Origin: Sphingobacterium athyrii
GTDB lineage: Bacteria; Bacteroidota; Bacteroidia; Sphingobacteriales; Sphingobacteriaceae
Reading direction: 5' to 3'
Length of the DNA: 64,000 nucleotides
Assembly: GCF_003071065.1 (NCBI RefSeq)
Contig: NZ_QCXX01000009.1
Location: forward strand, 186,001 to 250,000
In this document: piece after piece, positions 9,447 through 19,200 of the stretch
How positions within the stretch are numbered: position 1 is the stretch's first letter
Layout of the letters: the number at the start of each line of letters is the position of its first letter
Translations under genes and position numbers: made by a program
Notes under the pieces: generated by a model
The model's input: only the letters and a program-made list of their open reading frames with translations
Told to the model about the DNA's origin: nothing
The model's database searches: none

Positions 9447-9704
9447 AAATAACTCGATTTAAAACAACTTTAGAATCGTTATAAATTGTCTTTTTTTTGC
9501 CTGCAAAAAATATGAAAATATTTGTGTTAATGATTTCTTAATACATTGTTAATGTTTTGTTAAATATAATTGATTCCGTATAAAATTCTGTTTCTAGTAT
9601 GTTTGCATTGTTTTTATTCTAAAATGAATCTTGTGTTTGAATTTGCAAGATACTGCTGCCTTTGTTGCGGTATTTTTTGTTTTTACGAGTGAATGTTAAA
9701 AAAC

Positions 9705-9735
9705 TTGTAAAAGCAACTTAGGCTTTCTATATTTG
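9705..9735 (+). promoter_or_regulatory. Predicted promoter of the first SusC/SusD operon
   Basis: TTG at 9705-9707 and TATATTTG at 9728-9735, 20 bp apart, match the Bacteroidota consensus. It would give a 5' leader of about 265 nt before the SusC start codon at 10010. Confidence 0.6.
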
Positions 9736-10009
9736 AAACCGCTAATAAAAATCGCACTAACTATTATATACTGTAAATGCTGAAAAGAGCAAATTTACAG
9801 CTGGATATTTATCTAAGGACTGACTCTACATCTACCTAGAGCCCGCTTTCCCAATAATATTTTCAACTGTTATCCCATGAATGGCGGTACGCTATTTTGC
9901 GTATTGTTGTTTATTGTCTAAACAATGTCTGTTTAGACAGTTATGTTAACGGATATAGTTTATATCAATATATAGGATTAGAAAAATAATAAAATTAACT
10001 AACTAAAAC
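9736..10009 (+). promoter_or_regulatory. Long 5' leader of susC with a 9-bp hairpin
   Basis: Between the predicted start site and the susC ATG there is no ORF of note. A perfect inverted repeat GTCTAAACA (9916-9924) / TGTTTAGAC (9930-9938) with a 5-base loop lies about 70 nt before the start codon. It has no T-run, so a regulatory or stabilising leader hairpin is more likely than a terminator. Confidence 0.45.
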
Positions 10010-13000
10010 ATGAAACAAACATTACTAAGTTTTCTTGTTGGCGGAATGATTCTGACTTCGGTTGCATTCGCACAAGAAAAGAAGATTAGTGGTCGTGTTA
10101 CATCTGCTGATGGTAAAGCAATACCTGGGGTGACAGTGGTTGTACAAGGAACTAATCAAGCGACACAGACAGATGCTGATGGTAATTATTCTTTGAATGT
10201 ACCGGCAGGCAAAGTTGTTGTCTTCCGTTCAGTTGGTTTTGACGATAAAACCATTATTGTTAACAACAACAGCACTGTGTTCAATGTATCTTTGTCAGGA
10301 CAGGATAATGCGCTGGAAGAGGTCGTGGTGACTGGTATGGGCCAATCGCGTCAAAAACGTGCTTTGAGTTATGCTACACAAGAAGTTAAAGGAGAAAAAC
10401 TGACTGAAGCAGCTAATAGTAATCTAGCGACGGCATTGCAAGGTAAAGTATCGGGGGTTCAGGTGACACCTTCATCAGGTATGCCTGGAGCATCTGCTAA
10501 TATTACAATCCGTGGTGCACGTTCCTTTACTGGAAATAACTCACCTTTGTACGTCGTTGATGGATTGCCGATTTCATCGACTTCTGATGTATCAACTGGT
10601 AATTCTGTTTCAGGTGCGGATTATTCTTCCAGAGGTTTGGACATTGATCCAAACGATATCGAAAGTATCAACATCTTGAAAGGACAAGCAGCATCTGCAT
10701 TGTATGGTATGCGGGCTTCAAATGGGGTGATCATTATTACAACGAAGAGCGGCAAAGGAAAACAAGGTAAACCACAGATATCCTATAATTCCAATGTTTC
10801 TTTTGACAAAGTATCCGTTCTTCCTGATTTTCAAACGACATACGCTCAAGGGGTCAATGGTAAATATGGTGCTAATACTGGTTATTTATCATCAATGTCT
10901 TGGGGGCCAAAGATTCCTGAATTAGCAAATGATGCTATTTATGGAGGTAATGTTGATAACAGTTATACCAAGCAATATGGAAAACACGAAGGAATGTATT
11001 ATGTACCACAACGTGCTAATGCAGGCTTAGATCCTTGGGCTACGCCTCAAGTTTACAACAATGCGAAAGACTTCTTTAATGTAGGCAATACATTCAACAA
11101 TTCCTTCAATATTGTACAAGGGTTTGAGAAAGGCAGTTATGCGATGTCTTTGGGAGCTACTAATGCTAATGGTATTGTTCCTTCAACAGGGATGGATCGT
11201 TACACGGCTAAATTATCAGGTGAGGCTAAATTGTCAGAAAAATGGACAACTGGTTTTACCGGTAACTATGTAAATTCTCATATCTCAAAACAAACAGGTG
11301 CAAATAATGGGATTATTGCTACCTTATATGGAGCACCTGCTTCGTATGATTTAAAGGGTATTCCAAGTTCTTATTTGAACAATCCGACCAAACAAAATAC
11401 ATATCGTGGTACAACTGGTTTTGATGGAGTTTATTGGGCTACAGAACATAACAAATTTACGGAAGATACACAACGTTTCTTTGGTAATGGATTTGGTCAA
11501 TATGCGACTAATTTGGGCGAAAATCAAAAATTAACATTGAAGTATCAAGCTGGGGTTGACTCATATACTTCTAATTATACCGACCTTTGGGGATACGGCC
11601 ATGCTAATGGTAAAGGGGAAGTAGAAAACTATCATTTTTCTGTTACTGAGTGGAACTCTTTAGGTACGGCAGCATACAACTGGAAGATCAATGATGATTT
11701 GGTATTTGATGCCATGGTTGGTAACGAGATTGTAAACCGCAACAGAAGAAGAGATTACGGTTATGGAATGAATTTTAATTTTCCGGGATGGGATAATATC
11801 AACAATGCTTCTACCGTAACTGCTGAACAAACCTTACGTCATACACGCACATTTGGTACTTTTGGTAGCTTAGCCTTGGCTTACAGAAACATGTTGTTCT
11901 TAAATGCAACAGGTCGTAATGATATTGTTTCTTCTATGCCTAGAAATAACCGTTCATTCTTCTATCCATCTGTCTCAGCAGGCTTCGTATTTACAGAATT
12001 AGATGCAGTGAAAAATTCGGTGCTGACTATGGGTAAGTTAAGAGCCTCGTATGCTGAAGTTGGGCAAGCAGGTGATTATTATGAAAATTATTTTGACAAA
12101 CCTACTTACGGTGGTGGTTTCTCGAGCGGTACACCTATCCTTTACCCAATTAACAGTGATGGTGTTACTTCTTACACTTCATATCCAATTGTTTACGATC
12201 CAAATTTGAAACCGCAAAATACACAGGCGTTTGAATTGGGTACTGATTTGACATTCTGGAATGGTTTAATTAATTTGAACTATACCTTCTCCCGTCAGAA
12301 TGTAAAGGATCAAATTTTTGAAGTGCCTTTGGCTGCTTCTACCGGTTACTCCAGTTTAGTAACTAATGGTGGTAAGATTCATACGAATTCGCATGAGTTG
12401 ACATTGGCTGTTGCGCCATATCGTTCAGGAGATTTCAAATGGGATTTTGCATTTAACTTTACTAAAATTGACAACTATGTTGATGAGTTAAAAGAAGGTG
12501 TAAACAGTATCTTCATGGGGGGGTTCGTTGAGCCACAGGTTCGTGCGGGTATCGGATATAAATTCCCTGTAATTTATGGTGTTTCTTATTTAAGAAATGA
12601 TGCCGGTCAAATTATTGTAGATAAAGACGGTCTACCTTTAGCTGGTGAAGAGAAAGTAATCGGTAGCGTCTCTCCAGATTTCAACCTAGGTTTCAATACC
12701 AACTTTGAATACAAAAAAATAAGACTTTCGGCGGTATTGGATTGGAAACAAGGTGGACAAATGTATCACGGTACTTCAAACACCCTAAATGTATACGGTG
12801 TAACACAGAAAACGGCTGATTTTCGTGATGGAAATGGATTCTTATTTGAAGAAGCTGCTGTTAAAGAAGTCGCTCCAGGACAGTATGCATCAAATGATAT
12901 CATGATTGACGCAAATCCTACTTTTGATGCAAATGGAAAAGTAAATAACGTATCTACTTATGATTACTTTAACCGTCTGAGCAATATTTCTGAGGCTGGT

Positions 13001-13237
13001 ATCCGAGGAACTTCATTTGTGAAATTGCGTGAGATTGCTGTGGGATATCCTGTATATCAAAACTCAAAGATCAAAGTTGACGTAAATGCATTTGCACGTA
13101 ACATCATTTTATGGTCTGAGCTGAAAGGGTTTGATCCGGAGGTTTCACAAGGTAATACCAATATGTCGGGAGCTTTTGAGCGTTTCTCGCTTCCGGGAAC
13201 ATCGAGCTATGGTTTAGGTGTTAATGTTAAATTCTAG
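10010..13237 (+). CDS. SusC/RagA-type TonB-linked outer-membrane protein
   Basis: The 1075-residue protein starts with a signal peptide ending in AFAQ (about residue 22), followed by a carboxypeptidase-D-like regulatory domain (about 24-100, GRVTSADGKAIPGVTVVVQG), a TonB box/plug start EEVVVTGMG, a plug (PLYVVDGLPI, ASNGVIIITTKSGKG) and a C-terminal beta-barrel ending in phenylalanine. SusC proteins import oligosaccharides, peptides or other large nutrients across the outer membrane, driven by TonB, with SusD as the lid. The SusD partner follows 11 bp later. No polysaccharide-degrading enzymes are adjacent, so the substrate is unknown. The first ~110 residues closely resemble the SusC proteins at 23261 and 28113. 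Confidence 0.95.
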   Translation: MKQTLLSFLVGGMILTSVAFAQEKKISGRVTSADGKAIPGVTVVVQGTNQATQTDADGNYSLNVPAGKVVVFRSVGFDDKTIIVNNNSTVFNVSLSGQDNALEEVVVTGMGQSRQKRALSYATQEVKGEKLTEAANSNLATALQGKVSGVQVTPSSGMPGASANITIRGARSFTGNNSPLYVVDGLPISSTSDVSTGNSVSGADYSSRGLDIDPNDIESINILKGQAASALYGMRASNGVIIITTKSGKGKQGKPQISYNSNVSFDKVSVLPDFQTTYAQGVNGKYGANTGYLSSMSWGPKIPELANDAIYGGNVDNSYTKQYGKHEGMYYVPQRANAGLDPWATPQVYNNAKDFFNVGNTFNNSFNIVQGFEKGSYAMSLGATNANGIVPSTGMDRYTAKLSGEAKLSEKWTTGFTGNYVNSHISKQTGANNGIIATLYGAPASYDLKGIPSSYLNNPTKQNTYRGTTGFDGVYWATEHNKFTEDTQRFFGNGFGQYATNLGENQKLTLKYQAGVDSYTSNYTDLWGYGHANGKGEVENYHFSVTEWNSLGTAAYNWKINDDLVFDAMVGNEIVNRNRRRDYGYGMNFNFPGWDNINNASTVTAEQTLRHTRTFGTFGSLALAYRNMLFLNATGRNDIVSSMPRNNRSFFYPSVSAGFVFTELDAVKNSVLTMGKLRASYAEVGQAGDYYENYFDKPTYGGGFSSGTPILYPINSDGVTSYTSYPIVYDPNLKPQNTQAFELGTDLTFWNGLINLNYTFSRQNVKDQIFEVPLAASTGYSSLVTNGGKIHTNSHELTLAVAPYRSGDFKWDFAFNFTKIDNYVDELKEGVNSIFMGGFVEPQVRAGIGYKFPVIYGVSYLRNDAGQIIVDKDGLPLAGEEKVIGSVSPDFNLGFNTNFEYKKIRLSAVLDWKQGGQMYHGTSNTLNVYGVTQKTADFRDGNGFLFEEAAVKEVAPGQYASNDIMIDANPTFDANGKVNNVSTYDYFNRLSNISEAGIRGTSFVKLREIAVGYPVYQNSKIKVDVNAFARNIILWSELKGFDPEVSQGNTNMSGAFERFSLPGTSSYGLGVNVKF

Positions 13238-13248
13238 AATTTAGTATC

Positions 13249-14841
13249 ATGAAATTAAAATTAAATATAGTTGGATTATTGGCCTTAGGCGCTTTGGCTT
13301 CACCGATAATCTTTACGGCTTGTTCTGAGGATGCAATGGACAAGATCAATGAGAATGTGAACAAACCAAGTGATGTACAGGCGAAGTTTATCTTGACGGA
13401 TGTAATCACTCGTACTGCATTTTCAAACGTAGGTGGAGATTTTAATACTTATCTTTCTACCTATGTTGAGCATGAAGTAGGAACAGATAATCAATTGTGG
13501 AATGCTGAGCATCGTGAGAATGAGCCGCAACGCGCATCTACTTTTAATAATACTTGGGGTAACGTTTATACAACCCTAAAGGATGCACGTATGGTTATCG
13601 AAAAATGTTCGACAGGAGGAAATCAAGAAGGGAATTATACAACGTTGGGAATGGGTCAGGTGATGGCAGCATACAATTTAGCGCTATTGACTGATATGTT
13701 TGGTGACGTGCCTTATTCAGAAGGTTTTAAGCCATTGGAAATCCGTAATCCAAAACTTGATAAGCAAGAAGAATTATACAAACAGATTAATGCTTATTTA
13801 GATGCGGCAATTGAAAACTTGCCAAAAGGGGATACGCATGCATCTGGAAATGTGGGCTCTCAGGATTTGCTGTATCGTGGAAATGTTGCTAAATGGGTGA
13901 AATTTGCCCATGGGTTAAAAGCAAGATATGCGATGCGATTGCTGAAAGTAACGTCAGATAAGACTGCCGCATTAAATTTAGTAATCTCTGAGGTAAATAA
14001 ATCGTTTGAAAATGCTGGCGAACAAGCTGCTTTTAATGAATATGGAGCAAGTAATTTGAATCCACTATTTGATTTTCAATGGTCGAGAGATGGGTTGGCT
14101 GCTAGTAAGAGTTTAGCGGATAAGATGATTGATCGTAAAGATCCGCGTTTGGTCCGTGATTTTTTTACGCCACAAAATTCAAACACTGGTGTGTGGACAC
14201 AAGTAAATGATATCGCATCAAATGCAGCATCGTATAATTTATTGGCACCGAATGGAGAAAATACTCAGGTCAAATATCATTATTTAACATCAACTTTTGT
14301 TTTTTCCCAAACTGCTCCTACTCAATTGTTAAGCTATCATGAGTTGTTGTTTTTGAAGGCAGAGGCGATGCAAAGATTAGGTAAAAGTTCGTCAGAAGTA
14401 GAGCCAATATTAAAAGCGGCAGTAACGGCGGCTATTGCGAACTCGGAGAACTCTGTGAATGCTGCATTTGTTGCGCCTACAGTATTGGCTAACGGTATAG
14501 TAACAGAAACTTCAGCAACGTTGACCGCAAGTGATGCAGGTAATTATTTTGATAAAAATGTAAAACCATTATTTGCCGCAAATCCATTAAAGGAGATTGC
14601 TACTCAAAAATACCTAGCGTTCTTTGGTGCATCTGGCGAATCAACAGAAATGTACAATGATATCCGTCGTTGGAAAGCAAATGGTGAGAACCTGATCGAG
14701 TTGAAAAACCCGGGTAAATTCCCATTACGTTTACCATACGGTAACGATGATACGACAACGAACCCGAATGTTCAGGCCGCATATGGTGATGGCGCGTACG
14801 TTTACACTGAAAATGTTTGGTGGGCAGGCGGTACTCGATAG
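13249..14841 (+). CDS. SusD/RagB-type nutrient-binding lipoprotein (SusD-like_2 type)
   Basis: The 530-residue lipoprotein has a signal peptide with lipobox FTAC (lipidated cysteine at residue 25). The segments TTLGMGQVMAAYNLALLTDM and FGDVPYSEGF are typical of the SusD-like_2 branch, in which a TPR-helix scaffold forms the lid over SusC. It ends with the FPLRLPYGNDDT region and WWAGG near the C-terminus, as in this family. It is the second gene of the pair, 11 bp after susC, and is followed by a terminator. Confidence 0.92.
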   Translation: MKLKLNIVGLLALGALASPIIFTACSEDAMDKINENVNKPSDVQAKFILTDVITRTAFSNVGGDFNTYLSTYVEHEVGTDNQLWNAEHRENEPQRASTFNNTWGNVYTTLKDARMVIEKCSTGGNQEGNYTTLGMGQVMAAYNLALLTDMFGDVPYSEGFKPLEIRNPKLDKQEELYKQINAYLDAAIENLPKGDTHASGNVGSQDLLYRGNVAKWVKFAHGLKARYAMRLLKVTSDKTAALNLVISEVNKSFENAGEQAAFNEYGASNLNPLFDFQWSRDGLAASKSLADKMIDRKDPRLVRDFFTPQNSNTGVWTQVNDIASNAASYNLLAPNGENTQVKYHYLTSTFVFSQTAPTQLLSYHELLFLKAEAMQRLGKSSSEVEPILKAAVTAAIANSENSVNAAFVAPTVLANGIVTETSATLTASDAGNYFDKNVKPLFAANPLKEIATQKYLAFFGASGESTEMYNDIRRWKANGENLIELKNPGKFPLRLPYGNDDTTTNPNVQAAYGDGAYVYTENVWWAGGTR

Positions 14842-14860
14842 TACATTTAATTCAATATAA

Positions 14861-14903
14861 CACAAAAAGCGATTTCGAAAGAAGTCGCTTTTTGTGCTTT
14901 TAT
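14861..14903 (+). terminator. Intrinsic terminator after first SusD
   Basis: Perfect 12-bp stem CACAAAAAGCGA (14861-14872) / TCGCTTTTTGTG (14885-14896), followed by a T-rich run. Confidence 0.88.
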
Positions 14904-15028
14904 TATTTCTGATTCTCCGTGACCTCGAACTTGGGGAAATTACAATCCGAGTTGTTATTTTAGGTAGGGAGAATGAACTTTAATCTTTGTAACGCCTCCA
15001 AAAAGTTTAATGTTTATAAAGTTTGATT

Positions 15029-15056
15029 TTTGTTTCGTTTATTTCGTTTATATTTG
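15029..15056 (+). promoter_or_regulatory. Predicted promoter of the HTH/PIN pair
   Basis: TATATTTG at 15049-15056 is a clear -7 box; the -33 element could be TTTG at 15029-15032 (16 bp) or at 15022-15025 (23 bp). Because the box lies downstream of the longest in-frame ATG (15010), it supports translation starting at 15076. Confidence 0.6.
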
Positions 15057-15075
15057 TAGAATAAAATCTTATGTC

Positions 15076-15531
15076 ATGACTATATTTGAAGAAATACAAC
15101 GTCCTACGAAATCGGAGCAAAAAGTAGCCAATGCTTCTTATACTACATTAGCGGCTGCGTTATTACAGATCCAGTCCGATAATACTGAGATCGAAATAGA
15201 AGAGACGAATGATCGGATCAAAATACCATTTAAAGCACTTCGATTTTTGGGAGATATTCTAAAAGCAATGGGAGAGGGAAAGCCCATTTCTATAGTTCCC
15301 GTTGCTACAGAGGTAACTACACAAAGGGCCGCTGAGATCCTTGGCTGCTCTAGACCACATCTGGTTAAACTTTTGGAGGGAGGTGAAATTGCTTATACGA
15401 AGGTAGGGAAACATCGCCGTATCCGATTTGAAGATGTCTTGCGATATAAGGAAAATATGAAAGAGGAACAAAAGAAACATATCATCGATATGATGAATGC
15501 CGATGAAGAAACCGGTTTGTATGATTCATAG
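15076..15531 (+). CDS. Helix-turn-helix antitoxin of a PIN-type toxin-antitoxin pair
   Basis: With the start at 15076 (MTIFEEIQRPTKSEQ) the protein has 151 residues; the earlier in-frame ATG at 15010 lies upstream of the promoter box and is rejected. The C-terminal half carries an excisionase-like (MerR/HTH_17) DNA-binding motif, TTQRAAEILGCSRPHLVKLL and VGKHRRIRFEDVLRYKE. Proteins of this layout are encoded directly before PIN-domain ribonucleases and act as their antitoxin and autorepressor. Here its last codons overlap the PIN start by 11 bp (ATG at 15521), the usual translational coupling. The gene itself is intact although its toxin partner is not. Confidence 0.8.
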   Translation: MTIFEEIQRPTKSEQKVANASYTTLAAALLQIQSDNTEIEIEETNDRIKIPFKALRFLGDILKAMGEGKPISIVPVATEVTTQRAAEILGCSRPHLVKLLEGGEIAYTKVGKHRRIRFEDVLRYKENMKEEQKKHIIDMMNADEETGLYDS

Positions 15532-16084
15532 TGTTCGGTTCAAGGCTGTTTTAGATACGAATGTCGTGTTTCCCATTGTCATTCGTGATCTACTTTTTTG
15601 GCTAGCCTATTATGAGCTTTATACGCCAAAATGGAGTGCACATATTTTTGACGAATGGAAAGATGTTATGCTGCGCAAAGATGTTTCGGTAGTATAAGCT
15701 GAAAAAAGGATACAGCGCGCAAATAATGCTTTCCCAGATGCTCTAGTTAAGAACTATGAGGTACTGATTGAACATTTGAATTTGCCAGATCCAAGAGATT
15801 GTCATGTACTGGCAGCAGCAACAAAAACGAATGCAAACGTCATTGTTACCAATAATTTAAAGGATTTTCCAGCAGAGTACCTCACATCATTTGGATTGAC
15901 AGCCAAGAGTGCAGACGACTTCCTGACGGATATTATAGATTTAAATCCTGAACAGGCAATATTGGCATTCAAAGAAATGGTGCTGAACCGTCGTAATCCA
16001 GCTATGAATGAATTTGAAGTATTAGATAGCCTCCGTAAATCGGGTCTAACAGATACGGCAAACTATCTCCATGCATTACTTTAA
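15521..16084 (+). pseudogene. PIN-domain toxin gene interrupted by one in-frame stop
   Basis: The reading frame from ATG 15521 gives FKAVLDTNVVFPIV (first acidic residue of a PIN fold), HIFDEWKDV, then a TAA at 15695-15697. Translation resumes in the same frame with no shift: AEKRIQRANNAFPDALVKNY, then LPDPRDCHVLAAA and VTNNLKDFP, which are the later PIN acidic motifs, ending at 16084. Joined, this is a full-length protein of about 187 residues of the PIN_3 type, a Mg-dependent RNase toxin. A single nonsense change thus separates an N-terminal third from the rest. It may be a disarmed toxin, a recent mutation or a base-call error. The second part has no good start codon of its own. Confidence 0.85.
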
Positions 16085-17018
16085 GGATCACGCAAAATAA
16101 AAAAATAATCTCCCTATTGAAACTTTATGATTACCCAAAGAGTGATTCGATTCTGAAAGTAGAATATAACTCCGTTAATATAGATGTGATCCTATCCGTT
16201 GGTTAGACTAGCTTATCTGACTATTGAAGAGCAAGCTGGCAGATTATTTTTTATCAGCAGTTTCCTTGGGAATATTCACGGGTGATCTTCGGCTCATAGA
16301 GAGATTTGATAGGGGCCAAGTTAAGACCATGTTATTACCAAGTTCGAGCTGCAAGCAGGTTCAGAGCACAGTGAGTCCACGTTGAGTCCACCTGTTAATG
16401 TGCTTTCACTGTGCCTGCACGTTTTTTACAAATCGAGAGCAGGACGAGCTTGGGGCGAACTTGTCCATAAGCTATTTACAAGAAGGTGTATTGAAATTTG
16501 CAAGATTTATAATTATTATTTCACGGATCTCAAATTTCTGATAAGCATCAATGATTATTTACCTATGGATTGGGGGCTTGTTTTTGTGATTGAGCTATTT
16601 TTGTACTTTGGTGTCAGGCCCGAAAGGCCAAAAGAGGATTTTATGGAAAAATAGACCGTACTGCGCTGCCAAATATCATAGAACATTAAAAGACAATCAC
16701 CACAAAATCCCAATAACTCATTTTTAGGTAATCAGAGAAGTGTTTGTCTATATGACCTTAGAAAAAGTGGGGTATGTTATACAGTAGTCTCCATTTTAGA
16801 TTTGGCAACTTCATCTTTCTTACACGCGCCAAAGCCTTGACCTAGTAGTGCAATCAATATTGAATATCTTTTCATTGGGTAATATAATTTGTTGAAAAGT
16901 AAACACGCCGGATATTTTCTTTATTGTGGGAAATTACACAAAAGTGTAGTTAATGAATAGTCTTTTTCGATTAAACATTAATTATATTACATCATATTAA
17001 CATATTAAAATCAATATT
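16085..17018. other. Gene-poor stretch with a hairpin and remnant-like sequence
   Basis: I see no convincing gene in these 934 bp. A 90-codon ORF (16382-16654) has no recognisable motif and no supporting signal. Directly after the PIN pseudogene, about 16115-16205 reads KLYDYPKSDSILKVEYNS without a start codon and may be a gene scrap. A perfect 9-bp inverted repeat GCACAGTGA (16366-16374) / TCACTGTGC (16406-16414) encloses a direct repeat of TGAGTCCAC (16372-16380 and 16383-16391) and is followed by a T-run at 16423-16428, so it may be a terminator or a small RNA end. Confidence 0.45.
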
Positions 17019-17441
17019 ATGAAAAAAGTTAATTTGATGCTTGTACTCGTTATCAGTACTATTTCTTTGTTTGCTCAAAAACCACCCTTGGTGCCAAATT
17101 ACCCTGTTCCAGATAATCCAGATGTTTATGCAGAAGATAAAGAGTCTTATGACTTTGGTTACAGATTGGGTAAAATGTATGCTCTAAAGAATGATGTGGA
17201 CAATTACAAATGGGCATGCAATAGTACTGCTGATTCAAGAAACCAATACCCGTCACAGCAATCCTTTTATGAAAATAAATTATTGGGTATTGTTGCAGGG
17301 TGGATGGATAATCGAGTTCCAGTTTCTACAAAATCATACATTGACATTAAAAACTTAATGAGACAACCTCATGAATATAAATGGGATTTAAGTTGGCATA
17401 GTGTCTATGGAATTCAAATTGCTAGAATTTGGCTACCTTAG
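17019..17441 (+). CDS. Secreted protein of unknown function
   Basis: The 140-residue product has a clear signal peptide (MKKVNLMLVLVISTISLFAQ, cleavage near residue 20) followed by a proline-rich segment PLVPNYPVPDNPDVY and a small domain rich in Tyr and Trp (YDFGYRLGKMYALKN). I do not recognise a family. It stands alone in the accessory island, with the nearest gene about 260 bp downstream. The AT-rich upstream region fits a native promoter. It is probably periplasmic or surface-exposed. Confidence 0.6.
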   Translation: MKKVNLMLVLVISTISLFAQKPPLVPNYPVPDNPDVYAEDKESYDFGYRLGKMYALKNDVDNYKWACNSTADSRNQYPSQQSFYENKLLGIVAGWMDNRVPVSTKSYIDIKNLMRQPHEYKWDLSWHSVYGIQIARIWLP

Positions 17442-17699
17442 ATTATAATGAGGTGTCCCGAATACTTTAGTAGGAGCGCTTCCCTTTGAGGTAAAGTTGA
17501 AAGGCGCCAGTTAGGCGTCCAAATTAGCTTAAATTAACTGCGAAATATCAAATTCATCGAAGGCAAGAACAACCTATCTCTATATAAGCGACTATGATTA
17601 TTAATGGCATGCAAAAAGGGCGATAAAGTAGAGATAGTAAGATTGATAATCATATCCTGAGGTGTAAAAATAGAATCAGTGCTTAATTCAACACCACAC

Positions 17700-18011
17700 A
17701 TGATTGGAAAACTAAACGTATTTTACAAGTATAACCTTCTTTTCGGAATCTTTTTGTTTCTTATAACATTTACATTTAGAACGAATATGATTTATGGTAT
17801 TGTTAATAGTGTTGGTGTAGCATCTACTATTATAACCATATGGAATTGGTTCATGCTCTTAAGTTTAGCTATTGCAACTCTTCAAACTTTGGCATTTACT
17901 TATAAAAATGGAGGGATTCGATACGTGTTTCTAAGTATACTAGTTATAATTTGCTTGATTATTACATTTATAGGAATGTTCCTTATTCCACCAGGAGCAA
18001 TTCTGTCATAA
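17700..18011 (+). CDS. Small membrane protein, unknown
   Basis: From the ATG at 17700 (an alternative in-frame ATG is at 17679) the product has about 103 residues with three predicted membrane helices: YNLLFGIFLFLITFTF, FMLLSLAIATLQTLAFTY and YVFLSILVIICLIITFIG. It ends 18 bp before the MNT-HEPN gene on the same strand, so the two may be co-transcribed. No domain is recognised. Base composition is low in GC, consistent with the island around it. Confidence 0.5.
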   Translation: MIGKLNVFYKYNLLFGIFLFLITFTFRTNMIYGIVNSVGVASTIITIWNWFMLLSLAIATLQTLAFTYKNGGIRYVFLSILVIICLIITFIGMFLIPPGAILS

Positions 18012-18029
18012 TTTTCGTAAATTTACCCT

Positions 18030-18899
18030 ATGAACCAACTATCCTATTTGCCTCAACACAAACAAAACGAATTAGCTGAAATCGTGAAGGTAATCTGTGA
18101 TGTGGCGGATCCGGCGAAAATTATTTTGTTTGGCAGTCACGCGTCTGATAAGTGGGTAGAAGATGAATACGAGGAAAGGGGAGCGACTTATTCTTACATC
18201 AGTGATTATGATATTCTAGTTGTGATACTTGGCGGTGACAAGGATAAAGAGCATGATATTGCTAGCAAGATTGAGAATAGAACGCTGAAATATAAGAACG
18301 ATGTAAGTCCTATTGTACATAGTTTTAACTATGTAAACAAAGGGCTAGAGATGGGGCAGTACTTCTTTAGGGATATCATCAAAGAAGGGATTGTTCTTTT
18401 TGATTCCGGAGAATTTATCTTTTCAGACGCTAAGCCTTTGAGTAGAGGCGAAGAGAAGGAAGTTGCGCTTCGAAGCTATGAGAAATGGGTGAATAGCGGT
18501 TCTCGCTTTTTGAAAATTACAAAGAACTCTTTGAAAGTAGCTTTGGAAGATGGAGATCCTCTGAATGAAATAATTTTTAACTTAAATCAGGCAGCCGAGA
18601 AACTTTATGGCGGACTGCTATTAGTGTATACCGGATATAAGCCCAAAACTCATAAACTAAAAGTATATAGGAAATACTCGAAGCATATTGATGAAAACCT
18701 AGATCAAATCTTTAAATATCCTATTGACGATAGTGAAGAATATAGATTATTTGATGTTCTGAATAAGGCTTATTTGGACGCTCGTTATCAGGATGATTAC
18801 TTTATCGATCCTGAGGATTTGAAAAAATTAATAAGTAAAGTTGATAAGCTAGAAAATATAGTTGTTAGGCTCTGTGAAGAGCGTATCTCACAACTTTAA
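18030..18899 (+). CDS. Nucleotidyltransferase-HEPN fusion protein
   Basis: The 289-residue protein has an N-terminal minimal nucleotidyltransferase domain with the G35-S36 motif in ILFGSHASD and the catalytic D59/D61 pair in ISDYDILVVI, separated by a longer insert than the usual ten residues. The C-terminal half (about 150-285) is a HEPN domain: NQAAEKLYGGLLLVYTGYKP with TH after it, and AYLDARYQDDYF. Separate MNT and HEPN proteins form type VII toxin-antitoxin pairs in which the MNT AMPylates the HEPN RNase; fused forms are common in accessory DNA and may be defence or self-regulated toxins. It converges on the XRE regulator with a 4-bp gap. Confidence 0.8.
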   Translation: MNQLSYLPQHKQNELAEIVKVICDVADPAKIILFGSHASDKWVEDEYEERGATYSYISDYDILVVILGGDKDKEHDIASKIENRTLKYKNDVSPIVHSFNYVNKGLEMGQYFFRDIIKEGIVLFDSGEFIFSDAKPLSRGEEKEVALRSYEKWVNSGSRFLKITKNSLKVALEDGDPLNEIIFNLNQAAEKLYGGLLLVYTGYKPKTHKLKVYRKYSKHIDENLDQIFKYPIDDSEEYRLFDVLNKAYLDARYQDDYFIDPEDLKKLISKVDKLENIVVRLCEERISQL

Positions 18900-18903
18900 A
18901 GAT

Positions 18904-19179
18904 CTAGGGCTTTCTGTCTCTTCTCAACGGCAAATGTTTGGGGATTTTGATCTTGAAATTAAGTATTTCTGTGGGTTGAATTTCTAAAGCTTTACAGACT
19001 GCGATTAAGCCACTTACTGACATATTATTAGTTCCGCGAACAATTCGATAAACTTGGCTATAACTAAATCCAGTACGATCTTGGATATCCTCAAGTGTAA
19101 TTTCCTTTTCGTTTGAAATAGCCCAAAGTCTTTCTCTAATAATTTCTAAGTTTTCCTTGTCTATGTACTGTTCAGCCAT
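18904..19179 (-). CDS. XRE-family helix-turn-helix regulator
   Basis: Using the ATG at 19177-19179 (MAEQYIDKENLEIIRERL) the protein has 91 residues. A Cro/CI HTH spans about residues 21-73: ITLEDIQDRTGFSYSQVYRI and MSVSGLIAVCKALEI. The C-terminus is basic (PKHLPLRRDRKP). Longer upstream reading to 19266 runs through a 14-bp palindrome and non-protein-like sequence and is rejected. The palindrome 22 bp before the start is the likely autoregulatory operator, and a promoter on the opposite strand drives the structured locus at 19260-19414. It may control that transcript. Confidence 0.75.
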   Translation of the reverse strand: MAEQYIDKENLEIIRERLWAISNEKEITLEDIQDRTGFSYSQVYRIVRGTNNMSVSGLIAVCKALEIQPTEILNFKIKIPKHLPLRRDRKP

Positions 19180-19200
19180 AAACAAATAGACATTTAAAAT

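Noticed and set aside
16382..16654. 90-codon ORF in the gap after the PIN pseudogene
   Set aside because: No motif, signal peptide, promoter or ribosome-binding site; composition is not protein-like and it overlaps a hairpin.
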